Of a stretch of DNA of 64,000 nucleotides, positions 15,167 through 23,906 are shown in pieces; the first letter of the stretch is position 1, and each line of letters starts with the position of its first letter. This DNA is from UBA10908 sp964608965 (GTDB lineage Bacteria; Bacillota; Clostridia; Peptostreptococcales; Anaerovoracaceae). The stretch lies in the NCBI GenBank assembly GCA_964608965.1, contig CAZSPZ010000001.1, positions 62,001 to 126,000 on the forward strand, read 5' to 3'. Under the pieces are notes generated by a model. It was not told the DNA's origin. It saw nothing but the letters and a program-made list of their open reading frames with translations, and searched no databases. A program made the translations under genes and the position numbers.

Positions 15167-17521
15167 ATGAAGACAGTAATCAAAAGAAACGGGACAGAAG
15201 TGGCGTTCAATAGCGCAAAAATAAAAACAGCGATAGAAAACGCTATGCATGAAACTCGCCTTGGTGTGGACGAGGGTCTTGCCGGAGGGATTGCTTCCGC
15301 CATAGAAAAGCAGGTGGAGCGTTCTACGCGGGTTATCAATGTAGAAGATCTTCAGGACCTTGTGGAAGATTTTTTAATGGCGAGCGAACGTAAAGACGTT
15401 GCAAAGAAATTCATAATATACAGATATGAAAGGGATAAAACCAGAGGAGATCGCAAAAGACAGGATGGGCGAATTATTTCAGAGGATTTTGTAAGTTCTT
15501 ACAAGCATGCGCCTTCTCCCATGAACCAATTGGGAAGTTTCGTGTTTTATCGGACGTATTCCCGCTGGCTTCCGGAAGAAAGCAGGAGGGAATATTGGTG
15601 GGAGACGGTGCGCCGGGCAGTTGAGTACAACTGCAGCCTCGTGCCCACGCCAAGGGACGAGGCAGAAAAATTGTTCGACAATGTTTTCAAACTCAAACAA
15701 TTTTTATCCGGCCGCACATTCTGGGTCGGTTCCACCGACGTTTCAAAATATTACCCCATGAGCAATTACAATTGCTCTTTTCAGGTGCTGGATAGCTTTG
15801 CGTCTTTTCACGACGTGTTTTACCTTTTAATGGTCGGTTCAGGCGTAGGTGTTCGTGTATTAAAATCAGATGTGGCAAAATTCCCCACAATCCGCACAGA
15901 CATAGAAGTGATTCACGAATCCTACACGCCTTTGCTAAAGAGCTTGCGTCAGGACAGTACTTCGCTGGAATTCACGCACAATGATACCGTCAAAATTACC
16001 ATCGGAGACAGCAAGGAAGGCTGGGTTCAGTCTTTAGACTACTTCTTTAAAGTCCTTTACAGCGGAGAATACAGAAAAATCAAGACTATTTTGCTCAATT
16101 ACGATAATGTTCGCGAAAGAGGCGAAAAACTGTTGACGTTCGGCGGAACTGCCAGCGGCCACGCAAGCATGAAAAACATGTTCACAAAAATCAGCAAAGT
16201 TATAGAAAAGGCTGCCGTGCGTCAAGTTGCCGGAAGAACGAAACTTATGCCGATCGACTGTATGGACATCGCCAATATCATCGGAGAAAATGTCGTAGTC
16301 GGCGGCGTACGAAGAACTGCGGAAATTGTTTTGATTGATGCGGACGATGACGAGTGCATTCAGGCGAAAAATCAGCTTTACAAAAAAGTCGATGAAAAAT
16401 GGGTGATTGATCAGGAACTTTCTCACCGTCAAATGAGCAACAACTCCATATATTATGAGAAGAAGCCAACCAGGGAAAAACTTCACTGGCATCTTACGCA
16501 AATGCGTTACTCCGGAGAGCCGGGCTGGGTGAATGCCGAAGCCGGAGCAAAGAGACGCCCGAATTTTAACGGCATCAACCCTTGCGCGGAAATATTGTTG
16601 GATTCAAAGGGTTTGTGCAATTTGACCACAATTAACGTAAAAGCTTTCGTTAAAGAGGATGGAAAGCTCGATAGGGACGCCCTTTTGGAATCCCAACGCC
16701 TCTCGGCAAGAGCCGGATACAGAATGACCTGTACCGAACTTGAAATTCCCGAATGGAACAATGTACAGCAACGAGATAAATTGCTGGGTTGCTCCATCAC
16801 CGGATGGCAGGATATGGTCAATGCGACCAATATGGACAGAGCCGCTCAAATAGAGCTTCTAAAAGATTTAAAGGCTGCGGCAAGAGAAGCTGCGGATAGC
16901 TATGCGGATGAGCTGGGACTGCAAAGACCGCTGTTGATTACGACCGTAAAGCCCGAAGGAACTTTGAGCCTTATGCCCGTAGTGTCTTCCGGCGTGCATT
17001 TTTCGCATGCGCCGTACTATATTCGCAGAATCCGCATTTCGGCAGACGATCCTCTCACAAAGGTTTGCGAAGAGTTGGGCTATCCGGTTTTGCTGGAAGT
17101 GGGACAGAGCATAGAAAACTGCTCCACGAAAGTCGTTGAATTCCCCGTAAAAGCGCCCGAAGGGAAGCACAAAGGAGATGTCTCGGCGATCGAGCAATTG
17201 GAAATATATAAGATGTTTATGGAATATTATGTGGAGCATAACTGTTCCATTACCGTTCATGTTCGCGATAACGAATGGGATGGCGTGGAACAGTGGGTAT
17301 TCGACAATTGGGATGAAACGGTTGCTTTGTCCTTCCTGTCATACGATGACAGCTTTTATGATCTGCTGCCCTACGAAGAGATTACGGAGAAACAATACAG
17401 AGAGAGAGTGGCTGCAATGAACGCCTTCGTACCTTCTCTTATCGCAAAATACGAAAAAGAAGAAGTGCAGTTCGACATAGGGAACGAAGGCTGTGAGGGC
17501 GGTATTTGCCCTGTTCGATAG
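15167..17521 (+). CDS. nrdJ: Adenosylcobalamin-dependent (class II) ribonucleoside-triphosphate reductase
   Basis: Makes deoxyribonucleotides using a B12-derived thiyl radical. I chose ATG 15167 (784 residues, GAGGA six bases upstream); ATG 15152 has no ribosome site. Residues about 1-90 are an ATP-cone (VIKRNGTEVAFNSAKI). The core resembles the monomeric Lactobacillus leichmannii enzyme: NCSF (about residue 200) supplies one reducing Cys, NPCAE (about 470-474) the thiyl Cys and Glu, GLCNLTT the second Cys. The C-terminal CEGGIC (776-781) is the redox shuttle pair. An N-terminal ATP-cone on this monomeric form is a notable combination. The upstream boxes suggest NrdR control. Confidence 0.93.
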   Translation: MKTVIKRNGTEVAFNSAKIKTAIENAMHETRLGVDEGLAGGIASAIEKQVERSTRVINVEDLQDLVEDFLMASERKDVAKKFIIYRYERDKTRGDRKRQDGRIISEDFVSSYKHAPSPMNQLGSFVFYRTYSRWLPEESRREYWWETVRRAVEYNCSLVPTPRDEAEKLFDNVFKLKQFLSGRTFWVGSTDVSKYYPMSNYNCSFQVLDSFASFHDVFYLLMVGSGVGVRVLKSDVAKFPTIRTDIEVIHESYTPLLKSLRQDSTSLEFTHNDTVKITIGDSKEGWVQSLDYFFKVLYSGEYRKIKTILLNYDNVRERGEKLLTFGGTASGHASMKNMFTKISKVIEKAAVRQVAGRTKLMPIDCMDIANIIGENVVVGGVRRTAEIVLIDADDDECIQAKNQLYKKVDEKWVIDQELSHRQMSNNSIYYEKKPTREKLHWHLTQMRYSGEPGWVNAEAGAKRRPNFNGINPCAEILLDSKGLCNLTTINVKAFVKEDGKLDRDALLESQRLSARAGYRMTCTELEIPEWNNVQQRDKLLGCSITGWQDMVNATNMDRAAQIELLKDLKAAAREAADSYADELGLQRPLLITTVKPEGTLSLMPVVSSGVHFSHAPYYIRRIRISADDPLTKVCEELGYPVLLEVGQSIENCSTKVVEFPVKAPEGKHKGDVSAIEQLEIYKMFMEYYVEHNCSITVHVRDNEWDGVEQWVFDNWDETVALSFLSYDDSFYDLLPYEEITEKQYRERVAAMNAFVPSLIAKYEKEEVQFDIGNEGCEGGICPVR

Positions 17522-17563
17522 GCGTTGGCTAAAATATATTAAAAAAACAACGGGGAGAATGCT

Positions 17564-17848
17564 ATGGACAAAGAAATGTGGGAAGGCAAGCATTATTCAT
17601 TTTATCAAAACAAGAAGTGCGAGTTTTTCCCTTGCCACAATACCGATAACGTAGAAGAGTTCAATTGTCTTTTCTGTTACTGTCCTTTGTACGCCTTAGG
17701 TGATCAATGCGGGGGCAATTTCAGAATCGGAGCAAACAAAATCAAGGATTGCGGTCATTGTATGATTCCTCATGTAAAAGGGAATTACGGGCATGTCCTG
17801 GATAAGTTTCAAGACATTGTGGAAATAACGAAAAAAGGCATGAAATGA
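17564..17848 (+). CDS. Cysteine-rich small domain protein
   Basis: A 94-residue protein with nine Cys, resembling the cysteine-rich small domain family (Pfam zf-like, COG2158). Key run: CEFFPCH, then NCLFCYCPLY, then CGG and DCGHCMIPH. Presumably it binds zinc or another metal; the role is unknown. Family members are often seen near cobalamin genes in my recollection, which would fit its position 42 bases after a B12-dependent reductase, but this is weak evidence. ATG 17564 has GGGGAG upstream. Confidence 0.75.
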   Translation: MDKEMWEGKHYSFYQNKKCEFFPCHNTDNVEEFNCLFCYCPLYALGDQCGGNFRIGANKIKDCGHCMIPHVKGNYGHVLDKFQDIVEITKKGMK

Positions 17849-17885
17849 TTTTGTTGCGTAATAGATAATACGGAGGGTTCGTGTC

Positions 17886-18368
17886 ATGCGAAACCAGGTA
17901 ATCTTAACGGAGCGGTGTAAAATAAGAAACTTTCGGGAAAGCGATATGGAAGTTTTCATTTCTTACCGCAACAATCCGGACTGGATGAAATACCAAGGGT
18001 TTAAATGCTTGTCCAAAGAAGAATATAAAAAAGCGCTGCTTCGACCTGCTTCTATGGATGACGGCATACAGCTGGCGGTAGCTGACCGCATAACAGACGC
18101 TTTAATGGGAGACCTTTACATAAGGCGCGAGAAGGATGCCTATTGGGTAGGTTATACCATCCACCCTGATTATGAAAGAAAAGGGTTGATGCTGGAGGCG
18201 TTTATCGGCCTGATCAATCACTTGAAAGAAGTGGGCGATCGTTCCAAAGTTCTCGCAGGAGCCTTGTCTGAAAATACGCGTTCAAAAAACTTGCTGGAAA
18301 AAGCGGGATTCGACTATTCGTATTTTGATAAAGAAAGCGGCGAGGAAATATATCTTTTAGAGTTTTAA
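17886..18368 (+). CDS. GNAT-family N-acetyltransferase (RimJ/RimL-like)
   Basis: A 160-residue single-domain acetyltransferase that would use acetyl-CoA. It starts with VILTERCKIRNFRESD, the RimJ/RimL-type N-terminus. VGYTIHPDYERKGLMLEAF corresponds to the CoA-binding motif A (Q/R-x-x-G-x-G/A, here ERKGLM, with the second Gly replaced), followed by SENTRSKNLLEKAGF. The acceptor is unknown. It is followed by a strong terminator shared with the convergent nth operon. Confidence 0.85.
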   Translation: MRNQVILTERCKIRNFRESDMEVFISYRNNPDWMKYQGFKCLSKEEYKKALLRPASMDDGIQLAVADRITDALMGDLYIRREKDAYWVGYTIHPDYERKGLMLEAFIGLINHLKEVGDRSKVLAGALSENTRSKNLLEKAGFDYSYFDKESGEEIYLLEF

Positions 18369-18387
18369 TGCAAAGTGTATAGAATGA

Positions 18388-18421
18388 AACAGGACAGTCG
18401 TCAGACTGTCCTGTTGTTTTT
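18388..18421. terminator. Bidirectional terminator between the acetyltransferase gene and nth
   Basis: AACAGGACAGTC (18388-18399) pairs perfectly with GACTGTCCTGTT (18404-18415) around a 4-base loop. GTTTTT follows on the plus strand. Confidence 0.88.
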
Positions 18422-18430
18422 CGCTTTGGA

Positions 18431-19069
18431 TTATTCCATATTATTTTTTTTGCATGTACTTTCAATGCAACACATTTCGCACTTTGGCTTTCTCGCCGCA
18501 CACACTTGACGGCCGTGATGAATGAGCGCATGATGCATTGCCGTCCAGTTTTCTTGTGGAATGACTTTCATCAGGGACAACTCCGTTTTCAGCACATTCG
18601 GTTCCGCAGTAAGCCCGATGCGGTTGGCAAGTCTGAAAACATGAGTATCTACGGCGATACGTTGCTCCCCAAAAGCCACGGACAATACAACATTTGCGGT
18701 TTTCCTCCCTACGCCGGGAAGCGCTGTCAGTTGATCATAATCCGCAGGAACCTGTCCGTTATATTTTTCTAAAAGCACCTTTGATAATTTGGAAATGTTG
18801 GCGGCTTTTGTCTTGTACATGCCGATACGGCGAATCATTTGCTGAATATCCTCTTCTGGCAGTTTTGACATTGCCAAAGCGTCAGGCGCTTTCGCAAACA
18901 AAGCAGGGCTTACCTGATTGACGCTCTTATCTGTGGTCTGCGCGGAAAGTACGACGGATACAAGCAGTTGGAATTCTGTGCCGTAATCCAGCGCGCACTG
19001 CGCATCCGGGTAGGCTGCCAACAAAGATTCAATGACTGTATCTTTTTGTCGATTTGTCAATAGAGGCAT
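18431..19069 (-). CDS. nth: Endonuclease III (DNA glycosylase/AP lyase)
   Basis: Removes oxidised pyrimidines from DNA and cuts the abasic site. The 212 residues show the helix-hairpin-helix LPGVGRKTANVVLS with the catalytic Lys, the catalytic Asp in VDTHVFRLANR, and the [4Fe-4S] ligand pattern C-x6-C-x2-C-x5-C near the C-terminus (CAARKPKCEMCCIESTC). Its ATG overlaps the SEC-C gene stop by one base (TGATG), so the two are coupled. It is the last gene of the hom-SEC-C-nth operon. Confidence 0.95.
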   Translation of the reverse strand: MPLLTNRQKDTVIESLLAAYPDAQCALDYGTEFQLLVSVVLSAQTTDKSVNQVSPALFAKAPDALAMSKLPEEDIQQMIRRIGMYKTKAANISKLSKVLLEKYNGQVPADYDQLTALPGVGRKTANVVLSVAFGEQRIAVDTHVFRLANRIGLTAEPNVLKTELSLMKVIPQENWTAMHHALIHHGRQVCAARKPKCEMCCIESTCKKNNME

Positions 19070-19578
19070 CAGTTCAGCTGTTCATCCTTCCCGCAACATT
19101 TTTTATATTTTTTCCCGCTTCCGCAAGGGCACGGATCGTTTCGTCCGATTTTTTCTTCTCTGACCACGGTGCGGGAACGACGATATCGATTGTGTATTTC
19201 CAGACGCTCCTCTTCGGGCAGTATGGCTTCCCATTCTTTCAGGTTATACAAGTAGTCCGCTTTGGCTACAAACATGTTGTATAGGAGAGTATCGAAAATG
19301 ATATCCAGTTCGATTTTGCTGTCTTCTTCGAAAGATTCCAGGGGTAGAGGTTCTTTAAGGCTGGAATTGATTCCGTCCAGAAATCCCATGAAAATTACGG
19401 GATCTGCATCGTACTTTCCCACCAGTTCTTTAAAGGTTCCCTGTGGCTTTACTTTGTAGTGTCCAAGGATGTCCTGATATATTTTTTCTTCCGTGGCAGA
19501 ATATTTTTCCCAGAAAGCTTCAAACGTATCATCGCTTTGACCTTCGATCAATTCGGTCCATTGCTTATATAGATTCAT
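19069..19578 (-). CDS. SEC-C motif protein
   Basis: A 169-residue protein from ATG 19578, preceded by GGAGGT; a start four codons earlier lies before that site. The C-terminus holds a SEC-C zinc motif, IGRNDPCPCGSGKKYKKCCG, as at the end of SecA. The N-terminal 130 residues are helical and acidic, and I do not recognise them. SEC-C tails usually mediate protein or ribosome contacts, but no specific role can be given. It lies two bases after the hom stop. Confidence 0.8.
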   Translation of the reverse strand: MNLYKQWTELIEGQSDDTFEAFWEKYSATEEKIYQDILGHYKVKPQGTFKELVGKYDADPVIFMGFLDGINSSLKEPLPLESFEEDSKIELDIIFDTLLYNMFVAKADYLYNLKEWEAILPEEERLEIHNRYRRSRTVVREEKIGRNDPCPCGSGKKYKKCCGKDEQLN

Positions 19579-19580
19579 TT

Positions 19581-20591
19581 TTACCTCCATGTCGGCAGAG
19601 CCCGGTCAGCGGTGCCACGCACGATGCAAGCTGCGATTTCTAAAATATCTCCGGCTACTGCGCTTCCGGTAGGCAGCGGGCCTGCTCCTCTTCCTTGCAT
19701 AAAAATATCGTCTGCCATATTGCAGGATATCAAAACGGCGTTGAATTCATTTCGCACACGCGCCAAAGGGTTGTCCAGAGGAACCCATGTAGGTTTGACG
19801 GAGGCTTTAATCATATTGCCTGTTTTTTCGGCTGAGGCGATTAACTTGATTTTGCAGTTTTGTTTTGATGCTTTTTCCAAGTCTTCGGCCGTGATTTTTG
19901 TAATGCCTTCTCTTTCCAGGTCATCCGGGCTAATGTATGTACCAAAAGCTGCCGCGATCAGAAGCGTCAGTTTGTTGGCTGCATCAAAGCCTTCGACGTC
20001 TCCTGTGGGGTCGGCTTCCGCAAAACCTTTTGCTTGCGCATCTTTAAGGACATCTGCGTAAGCAGCTTTGTTTTCGTCCATCTGTGTCAATATGTAATTC
20101 GTGGTTCCGTTTACGATCCCTTGAACTTTTGTGATTTCATTTGCAGCTAAAGCTGTGGAAATGGCGTTCATAACCGGAATCGCTCCGCAGACTGCCGCTT
20201 CATATCGAAGCATCAGCCCCGACTCTTCGGCTAAATCTGTCAATTCTTTCCCTGCTTTTGCAAGTGCTGCTTTATTGGCGCTCACCACATGCTTTCCGGC
20301 TTTCATGGCGGCGGACATATAGGCGGTAGCCGGCTCAAGGCCTCCCATCAATTCGGCGATTATATCAATGGAGGGATCTTTTAAGATCTCTTCGAAATCT
20401 GTAGTGAAAAGTTTGACGGGCGCATCAGAACCTCTGTCTTTGTGCAAATCCTGCACTAATATTTTCTCTACGCTGACTTTTGTGCCGATTCTTTCCTCTA
20501 TGAGTTTAGCGTTTTGGGTGAGCACCTTGTAAGTTCCGCTGCCTACGTTTCCGTATCCGAGCAGAGCAACTTTTACGATGTCTTTTTTCAT
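19581..20591 (-). CDS. hom: Homoserine dehydrogenase (short form without ACT domain)
   Basis: Reduces aspartate semialdehyde to homoserine, the branch point for Thr and Met. The NAD(P)-binding N-terminus has LLGYGNVGSGTY and SANKAALA; the catalytic domain has NGTTNYIL, GFAEADPTGDVEGFDAANKL and RGAGPLPTGSAV. At 336 residues it stops right after the catalytic domain, so it lacks the C-terminal ACT domain used for threonine feedback in longer forms. GGAGG precedes the ATG at 20591. A Cys/Met-metabolism enzyme at the end of the window would act further down the same branch, but it is not linked. Confidence 0.94.
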   Translation of the reverse strand: MKKDIVKVALLGYGNVGSGTYKVLTQNAKLIEERIGTKVSVEKILVQDLHKDRGSDAPVKLFTTDFEEILKDPSIDIIAELMGGLEPATAYMSAAMKAGKHVVSANKAALAKAGKELTDLAEESGLMLRYEAAVCGAIPVMNAISTALAANEITKVQGIVNGTTNYILTQMDENKAAYADVLKDAQAKGFAEADPTGDVEGFDAANKLTLLIAAAFGTYISPDDLEREGITKITAEDLEKASKQNCKIKLIASAEKTGNMIKASVKPTWVPLDNPLARVRNEFNAVLISCNMADDIFMQGRGAGPLPTGSAVAGDILEIAACIVRGTADRALPTWR

Positions 20592-20653
20592 CTGTTAACC
20601 TCCGTGGTGTTGTGGCACGGGCTAAATTTGCCCGATTTGTCTGGGAATCATTA

Positions 20654-20682
20654 TACCACAGAATAAAAAAATGTAGTACAAT
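20654..20682 (+). promoter_or_regulatory. trmL promoter placed for a leaderless transcript
   Basis: TACCAC (20654-20659), a 17-bp spacer and TACAAT (20677-20682). The trmL ATG at 20689 is only six bases past the -10, where transcription normally starts, and there is no ribosome site. A minus-strand TATAAT (20655-20650) for hom overlaps it. Confidence 0.45.
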
Positions 20683-20688
20683 AACGTT

Positions 20689-21159
20689 ATGGCTTTACAT
20701 ATTGTACTTGTGGAACCCGAAATTCCACCCAACACAGGAAACATTTCCAGAACATGCGCTGCGACCGGCACGATTTTGCATTTGGTCAAGCCTTTGGGCT
20801 TCTCCATCGACGATAGGCAGCTGAAAAGAGCGGGGCTTGATTACTGGCCCTTTGTTAAGCTTTTCATTCACGAGAATTTGGATGAATTCATGTCTGAATG
20901 TGCGGACAAGCGTATGTTTTTTGCAACGACAAAAGGTGAGAAACTCTATACGGAAGTTTCGTATAAAGACGAAGATATGCTGGTTTTCGGCAAAGAAACC
21001 GCAGGACTGCCCCGTTCTTTTATCGATGTCCACAAGGAGAGTACGATACGCATTCCCATGAGTGCCGACACCAGGCTCCGTTCTCTGAATTTATCCAACT
21101 CTGCAGGCATCATTCTATACGAAGCGTTGCGTCAACTGGAGTTCCCTGAATTGAAATAA
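20689..21159 (+). CDS. trmL: tRNA (cytidine/uridine-34 2'-O)-methyltransferase TrmL
   Basis: A 156-residue SPOUT methyltransferase that methylates the wobble ribose of tRNA-Leu species using AdoMet. Family motifs are LVEPEIPPNTGNISRTCAATG near the N-terminus, LVFGKETAGLP, and the knot-forming RSLNLSNSAGIILYEALRQ near the end. The length matches TrmL/YibK. No Shine-Dalgarno sequence precedes the ATG, unlike nearly all other genes here, and the -10 lies six bases upstream, so the message may be leaderless. Confidence 0.94.
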   Translation: MALHIVLVEPEIPPNTGNISRTCAATGTILHLVKPLGFSIDDRQLKRAGLDYWPFVKLFIHENLDEFMSECADKRMFFATTKGEKLYTEVSYKDEDMLVFGKETAGLPRSFIDVHKESTIRIPMSADTRLRSLNLSNSAGIILYEALRQLEFPELK

Positions 21160-21179
21160 CCCCGGAACCATGCTATAAT
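21151..21179 (+). promoter_or_regulatory. Promoter of the rpoN-pgk-tpiA-eno operon
   Basis: TTGAAA (21151-21156), 17-bp spacer, TATAAT (21174-21179) with an extended -10 TGC directly upstream. The -35 lies inside the last codons of trmL. Confidence 0.75.
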
Positions 21180-21224
21180 TTTCTGTCGTCGGTTCATTGA
21201 TTCATCAGAAAAGGAGGTGGCATC

Positions 21225-22664
21225 TTGAGGCTGGGCTACGAACTCATTTTAGAACAAAGTCAAAAGCTCGTGATGACACCGGAGCTTATTCAGGCTATAA
21301 AAATTCTTCAATTTACATCACAAGAACTGGAGACTTTCGTAGAAGATCAACTTTTGGCTAACCCTGTTCTTGAAGTTGAAGAGCCGGGGACGACCGAGCT
21401 GGAAAAAGAACAGGATAAAGCCCTGGAAATCAATAATCCGGGAGATCAGAGAGAATGCAACGTTGAAAAAGACGACACATTCGATTGGGCCGAGTATATC
21501 AGAGAACGCGGGTACGATGACATAAGCTACAAGCAATGGCAAGGCGAGACATCGGTTCTGGATTATTCTTATGAGCATTATGTAGGCAATGAAATATCCT
21601 TGACCGAACACTTGATGTCTCAATTGCAGGTTGTTACCTTAGGGAAAAAAGCTTGCCGTGTCGCAAAATTAATTATCGAAGGGCTGGATGAAAACGGTTA
21701 TCTTTCCTTGAGCGTCCAGGAAGTCGCAAAGCTTTGCGACGTTTGTCCGGAGGTTGTGGAAGAAGCTTTGGCGATGGTTCAGAGTCTGGATCCTGCGGGC
21801 GTAGGGGCAAGAGATTTAAAAGAATGCCTGATGCTCCAGCTTTCCCGCTTAGGCAAGGATGCGGAAATATTAAAATATCTGGTAAAAGACCATTTAGAGG
21901 ATATTGCGTCAAACAGAATATCGACCTTGGCTAAATCTGCCGGAATAACGCCGGAGGAAGCGCAGGAATATTGCGACATCATCAGGGAACTGGAGCCAAA
22001 GCCCGGCAGACAGTTTGGCTCTGCGCAAGAAACCAGATACGTTATGCCGGATGTTACGGTGGAAAAAGTAGGCAATGACTATGTGGTACTGCTGAACGAA
22101 AGAACCACTCCCCGTTTATCCATAAGCCCTTATTATCGAAAAGTGCTTGCCGAATCGGAGCAAGATACGCAGATTACCGATTTTCTCAGTAAGAGAATGA
22201 ATTCCGCTCTGTGGCTCATAAAAAGTATCGAGCAAAGAAAACGGACGATACACAGTGTCGTCACTGCCATTGTCAGTCACCAGAAAGACTTCCTGGATAT
22301 GGGATCAAAGCATCTGAAACCTCTCACACTGGCAGAAATCGCAGATGAAGTAGGCGTTCACGAGTCCACGGTCAGCCGTTCCGTCAATGGGAAATATGTG
22401 CAGACGCCCAGAGGGCTTTTCGAACTGAAGCATTTCTTCGCAGGCGGAGTCTCCAACGACGAGGGATTGGGTGTGGCGTCGGGAAGCATAAAAGAATTTT
22501 TAAAAGAAATCATATCGCAAGAAAATCCGGGATTTCCCTACAGCGACCAGGCCATAGCCGAACTTCTTAAGCAGCAGCGAGGCGTTGTCATCTCCAGGAG
22601 AACAGTCGCTAAATACAGAGAGGAACTAAGCATCCCCGCATCCTCCAAACGCAAACGCTATTAG
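21225..22664 (+). CDS. rpoN: RNA polymerase sigma-54 factor
   Basis: A 479-residue alternative sigma factor for -24/-12 promoters that needs AAA+ activators. The start is TTG with AAGGAGG upstream. Region I is Gln/Leu-rich (LEQSQKLVMTPELIQAIKILQ), followed by an acidic linker, the core-binding domain, the helix-turn-helix LAEIADEVGVHESTVSRSVNGKYVQ and the RpoN box SRRTVAKYREEL near the C-terminus. It is followed by pgk after 16 bases and appears to be the first gene of the glycolytic operon. I found no sigma-54 activator or convincing -24/-12 promoter in this window. Confidence 0.96.
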   Translation: MRLGYELILEQSQKLVMTPELIQAIKILQFTSQELETFVEDQLLANPVLEVEEPGTTELEKEQDKALEINNPGDQRECNVEKDDTFDWAEYIRERGYDDISYKQWQGETSVLDYSYEHYVGNEISLTEHLMSQLQVVTLGKKACRVAKLIIEGLDENGYLSLSVQEVAKLCDVCPEVVEEALAMVQSLDPAGVGARDLKECLMLQLSRLGKDAEILKYLVKDHLEDIASNRISTLAKSAGITPEEAQEYCDIIRELEPKPGRQFGSAQETRYVMPDVTVEKVGNDYVVLLNERTTPRLSISPYYRKVLAESEQDTQITDFLSKRMNSALWLIKSIEQRKRTIHSVVTAIVSHQKDFLDMGSKHLKPLTLAEIADEVGVHESTVSRSVNGKYVQTPRGLFELKHFFAGGVSNDEGLGVASGSIKEFLKEIISQENPGFPYSDQAIAELLKQQRGVVISRRTVAKYREELSIPASSKRKRY

Positions 22665-22680
22665 AGCAGAAGGAGATAGA

Positions 22681-23865
22681 ATGAAAAAAACTGTAAGAGA
22701 TATAGACGTTACAGGGAAAAAAGTCATCGTGCGCTGCGACTTTAATGTGCCTTTTGACGGGCATATTATCAGCGATGATACGCGGATAACAGCTGCTGTC
22801 CCCACGATTGCTTATCTGATTCAAAACGGCGCTTCTGTTATTTTAATGTCTCACCTTGGACGGCCGAAGGGTGAACCGAATCACGAATTTACGCTGGCTC
22901 CCGTCGCGCAGAGATTGCAGGAAATCCTGCAAAAAAACATCATATTCGCTGCAAGCGACACAGTGGTTGATGCCGAGGTCAAAGCAAAAGCGGCAGAACT
23001 GAAACCCGGTGATATTATGCTTCTTGAAAACGTTCGTTTTAGAGCGGAAGAAGAGAAAAACGACGAGAACTTTTCCCGCGAATTGGCGTCGCTTGCCGAT
23101 ATTTTTGTAAACGATGCTTTCGGAACCGCACACAGAGCACATTCCTCGACGACGGGGATCGCAGCATTTCTTCCGGCTGTCTCGGGATTTCTTATCGAAA
23201 AGGAGCTTGAATTTCTTGGGAATGCATTGGATCATCCGAAACGGCCTTTTGTTGCCATATTGGGCGGCTCAAAGATCAGCGACAAAATAGGCGTGATAGA
23301 CAGCCTTATTAACAAGGCAGATACGATTATTATCGGCGGCGGTATGGCGTATACTTTTTTAAAGGCCAATGGCTTTGAAATCGGAAATTCCCTTTGTGAA
23401 AGCGATAAGCTGGAACTTGCCAAAAGCCTTCAGGAGAAAGCTTCAAAGAACGATGTGCTTTTTCTCCTTCCCATCGACAGTAAGATAGGAGACGCATTCA
23501 AAGAGGATTGCAATGTAAAAACAGTGGATAACAAAGATATGCCCAAGGGTTGGATGGGTATGGATATCGGACCGAGCACGATCCGGCTTTTCTCTGCCGC
23601 AATCCGGGAGGCCGGTACCGTTGTATGGAACGGACCGATGGGTGTGTTTGAATTCCCTGCGTTTCAAGAAGGAACAAGAGAAATTGCAAAAGCTTTGGCT
23701 CAAAGCGAGGGCATCACTGTCATCGGTGGCGGCGATTCGGCGGCAGCAGTCAAACAATTCGGTCTGGATGATAAAATGAGTCATATTTCTACAGGCGGCG
23801 GCGCTTCTATGGAATTTCTGGAAGGGATCATCCTTCCGGGTGTGGCAGCGCTCCAAGACAAATAA
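22681..23865 (+). CDS. pgk: Phosphoglycerate kinase
   Basis: Transfers phosphate between 1,3-bisphosphoglycerate and ADP in lower glycolysis. The 394 residues cover the standard two-domain enzyme: RCDFNVPFDG, SHLGRPKG, ENVRF, FVNDAFGTAHRAHSS, the inter-domain LGGSKISDKIGV, WNGPMGVFE, and GGGDSAAAV near the end. AAGGAG precedes the ATG. In many Firmicutes the order is gapA-pgk-tpiA-gpmI-eno; here gapA and gpmI are missing from the cluster. Confidence 0.98.
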   Translation: MKKTVRDIDVTGKKVIVRCDFNVPFDGHIISDDTRITAAVPTIAYLIQNGASVILMSHLGRPKGEPNHEFTLAPVAQRLQEILQKNIIFAASDTVVDAEVKAKAAELKPGDIMLLENVRFRAEEEKNDENFSRELASLADIFVNDAFGTAHRAHSSTTGIAAFLPAVSGFLIEKELEFLGNALDHPKRPFVAILGGSKISDKIGVIDSLINKADTIIIGGGMAYTFLKANGFEIGNSLCESDKLELAKSLQEKASKNDVLFLLPIDSKIGDAFKEDCNVKTVDNKDMPKGWMGMDIGPSTIRLFSAAIREAGTVVWNGPMGVFEFPAFQEGTREIAKALAQSEGITVIGGGDSAAAVKQFGLDDKMSHISTGGGASMEFLEGIILPGVAALQDK

Positions 23866-23906
23866 GTGCGGGCGGTAACGAGAGTATTTTCCGGAAGGAG
23901 CGAATC

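Noticed and set aside
20613..20631. Sigma-54-like promoter (TGGCACG ... TTGC) between hom and trmL
   Set aside because: The GG and GC elements are 16 bases apart instead of 12, and a better housekeeping -10 serves trmL.
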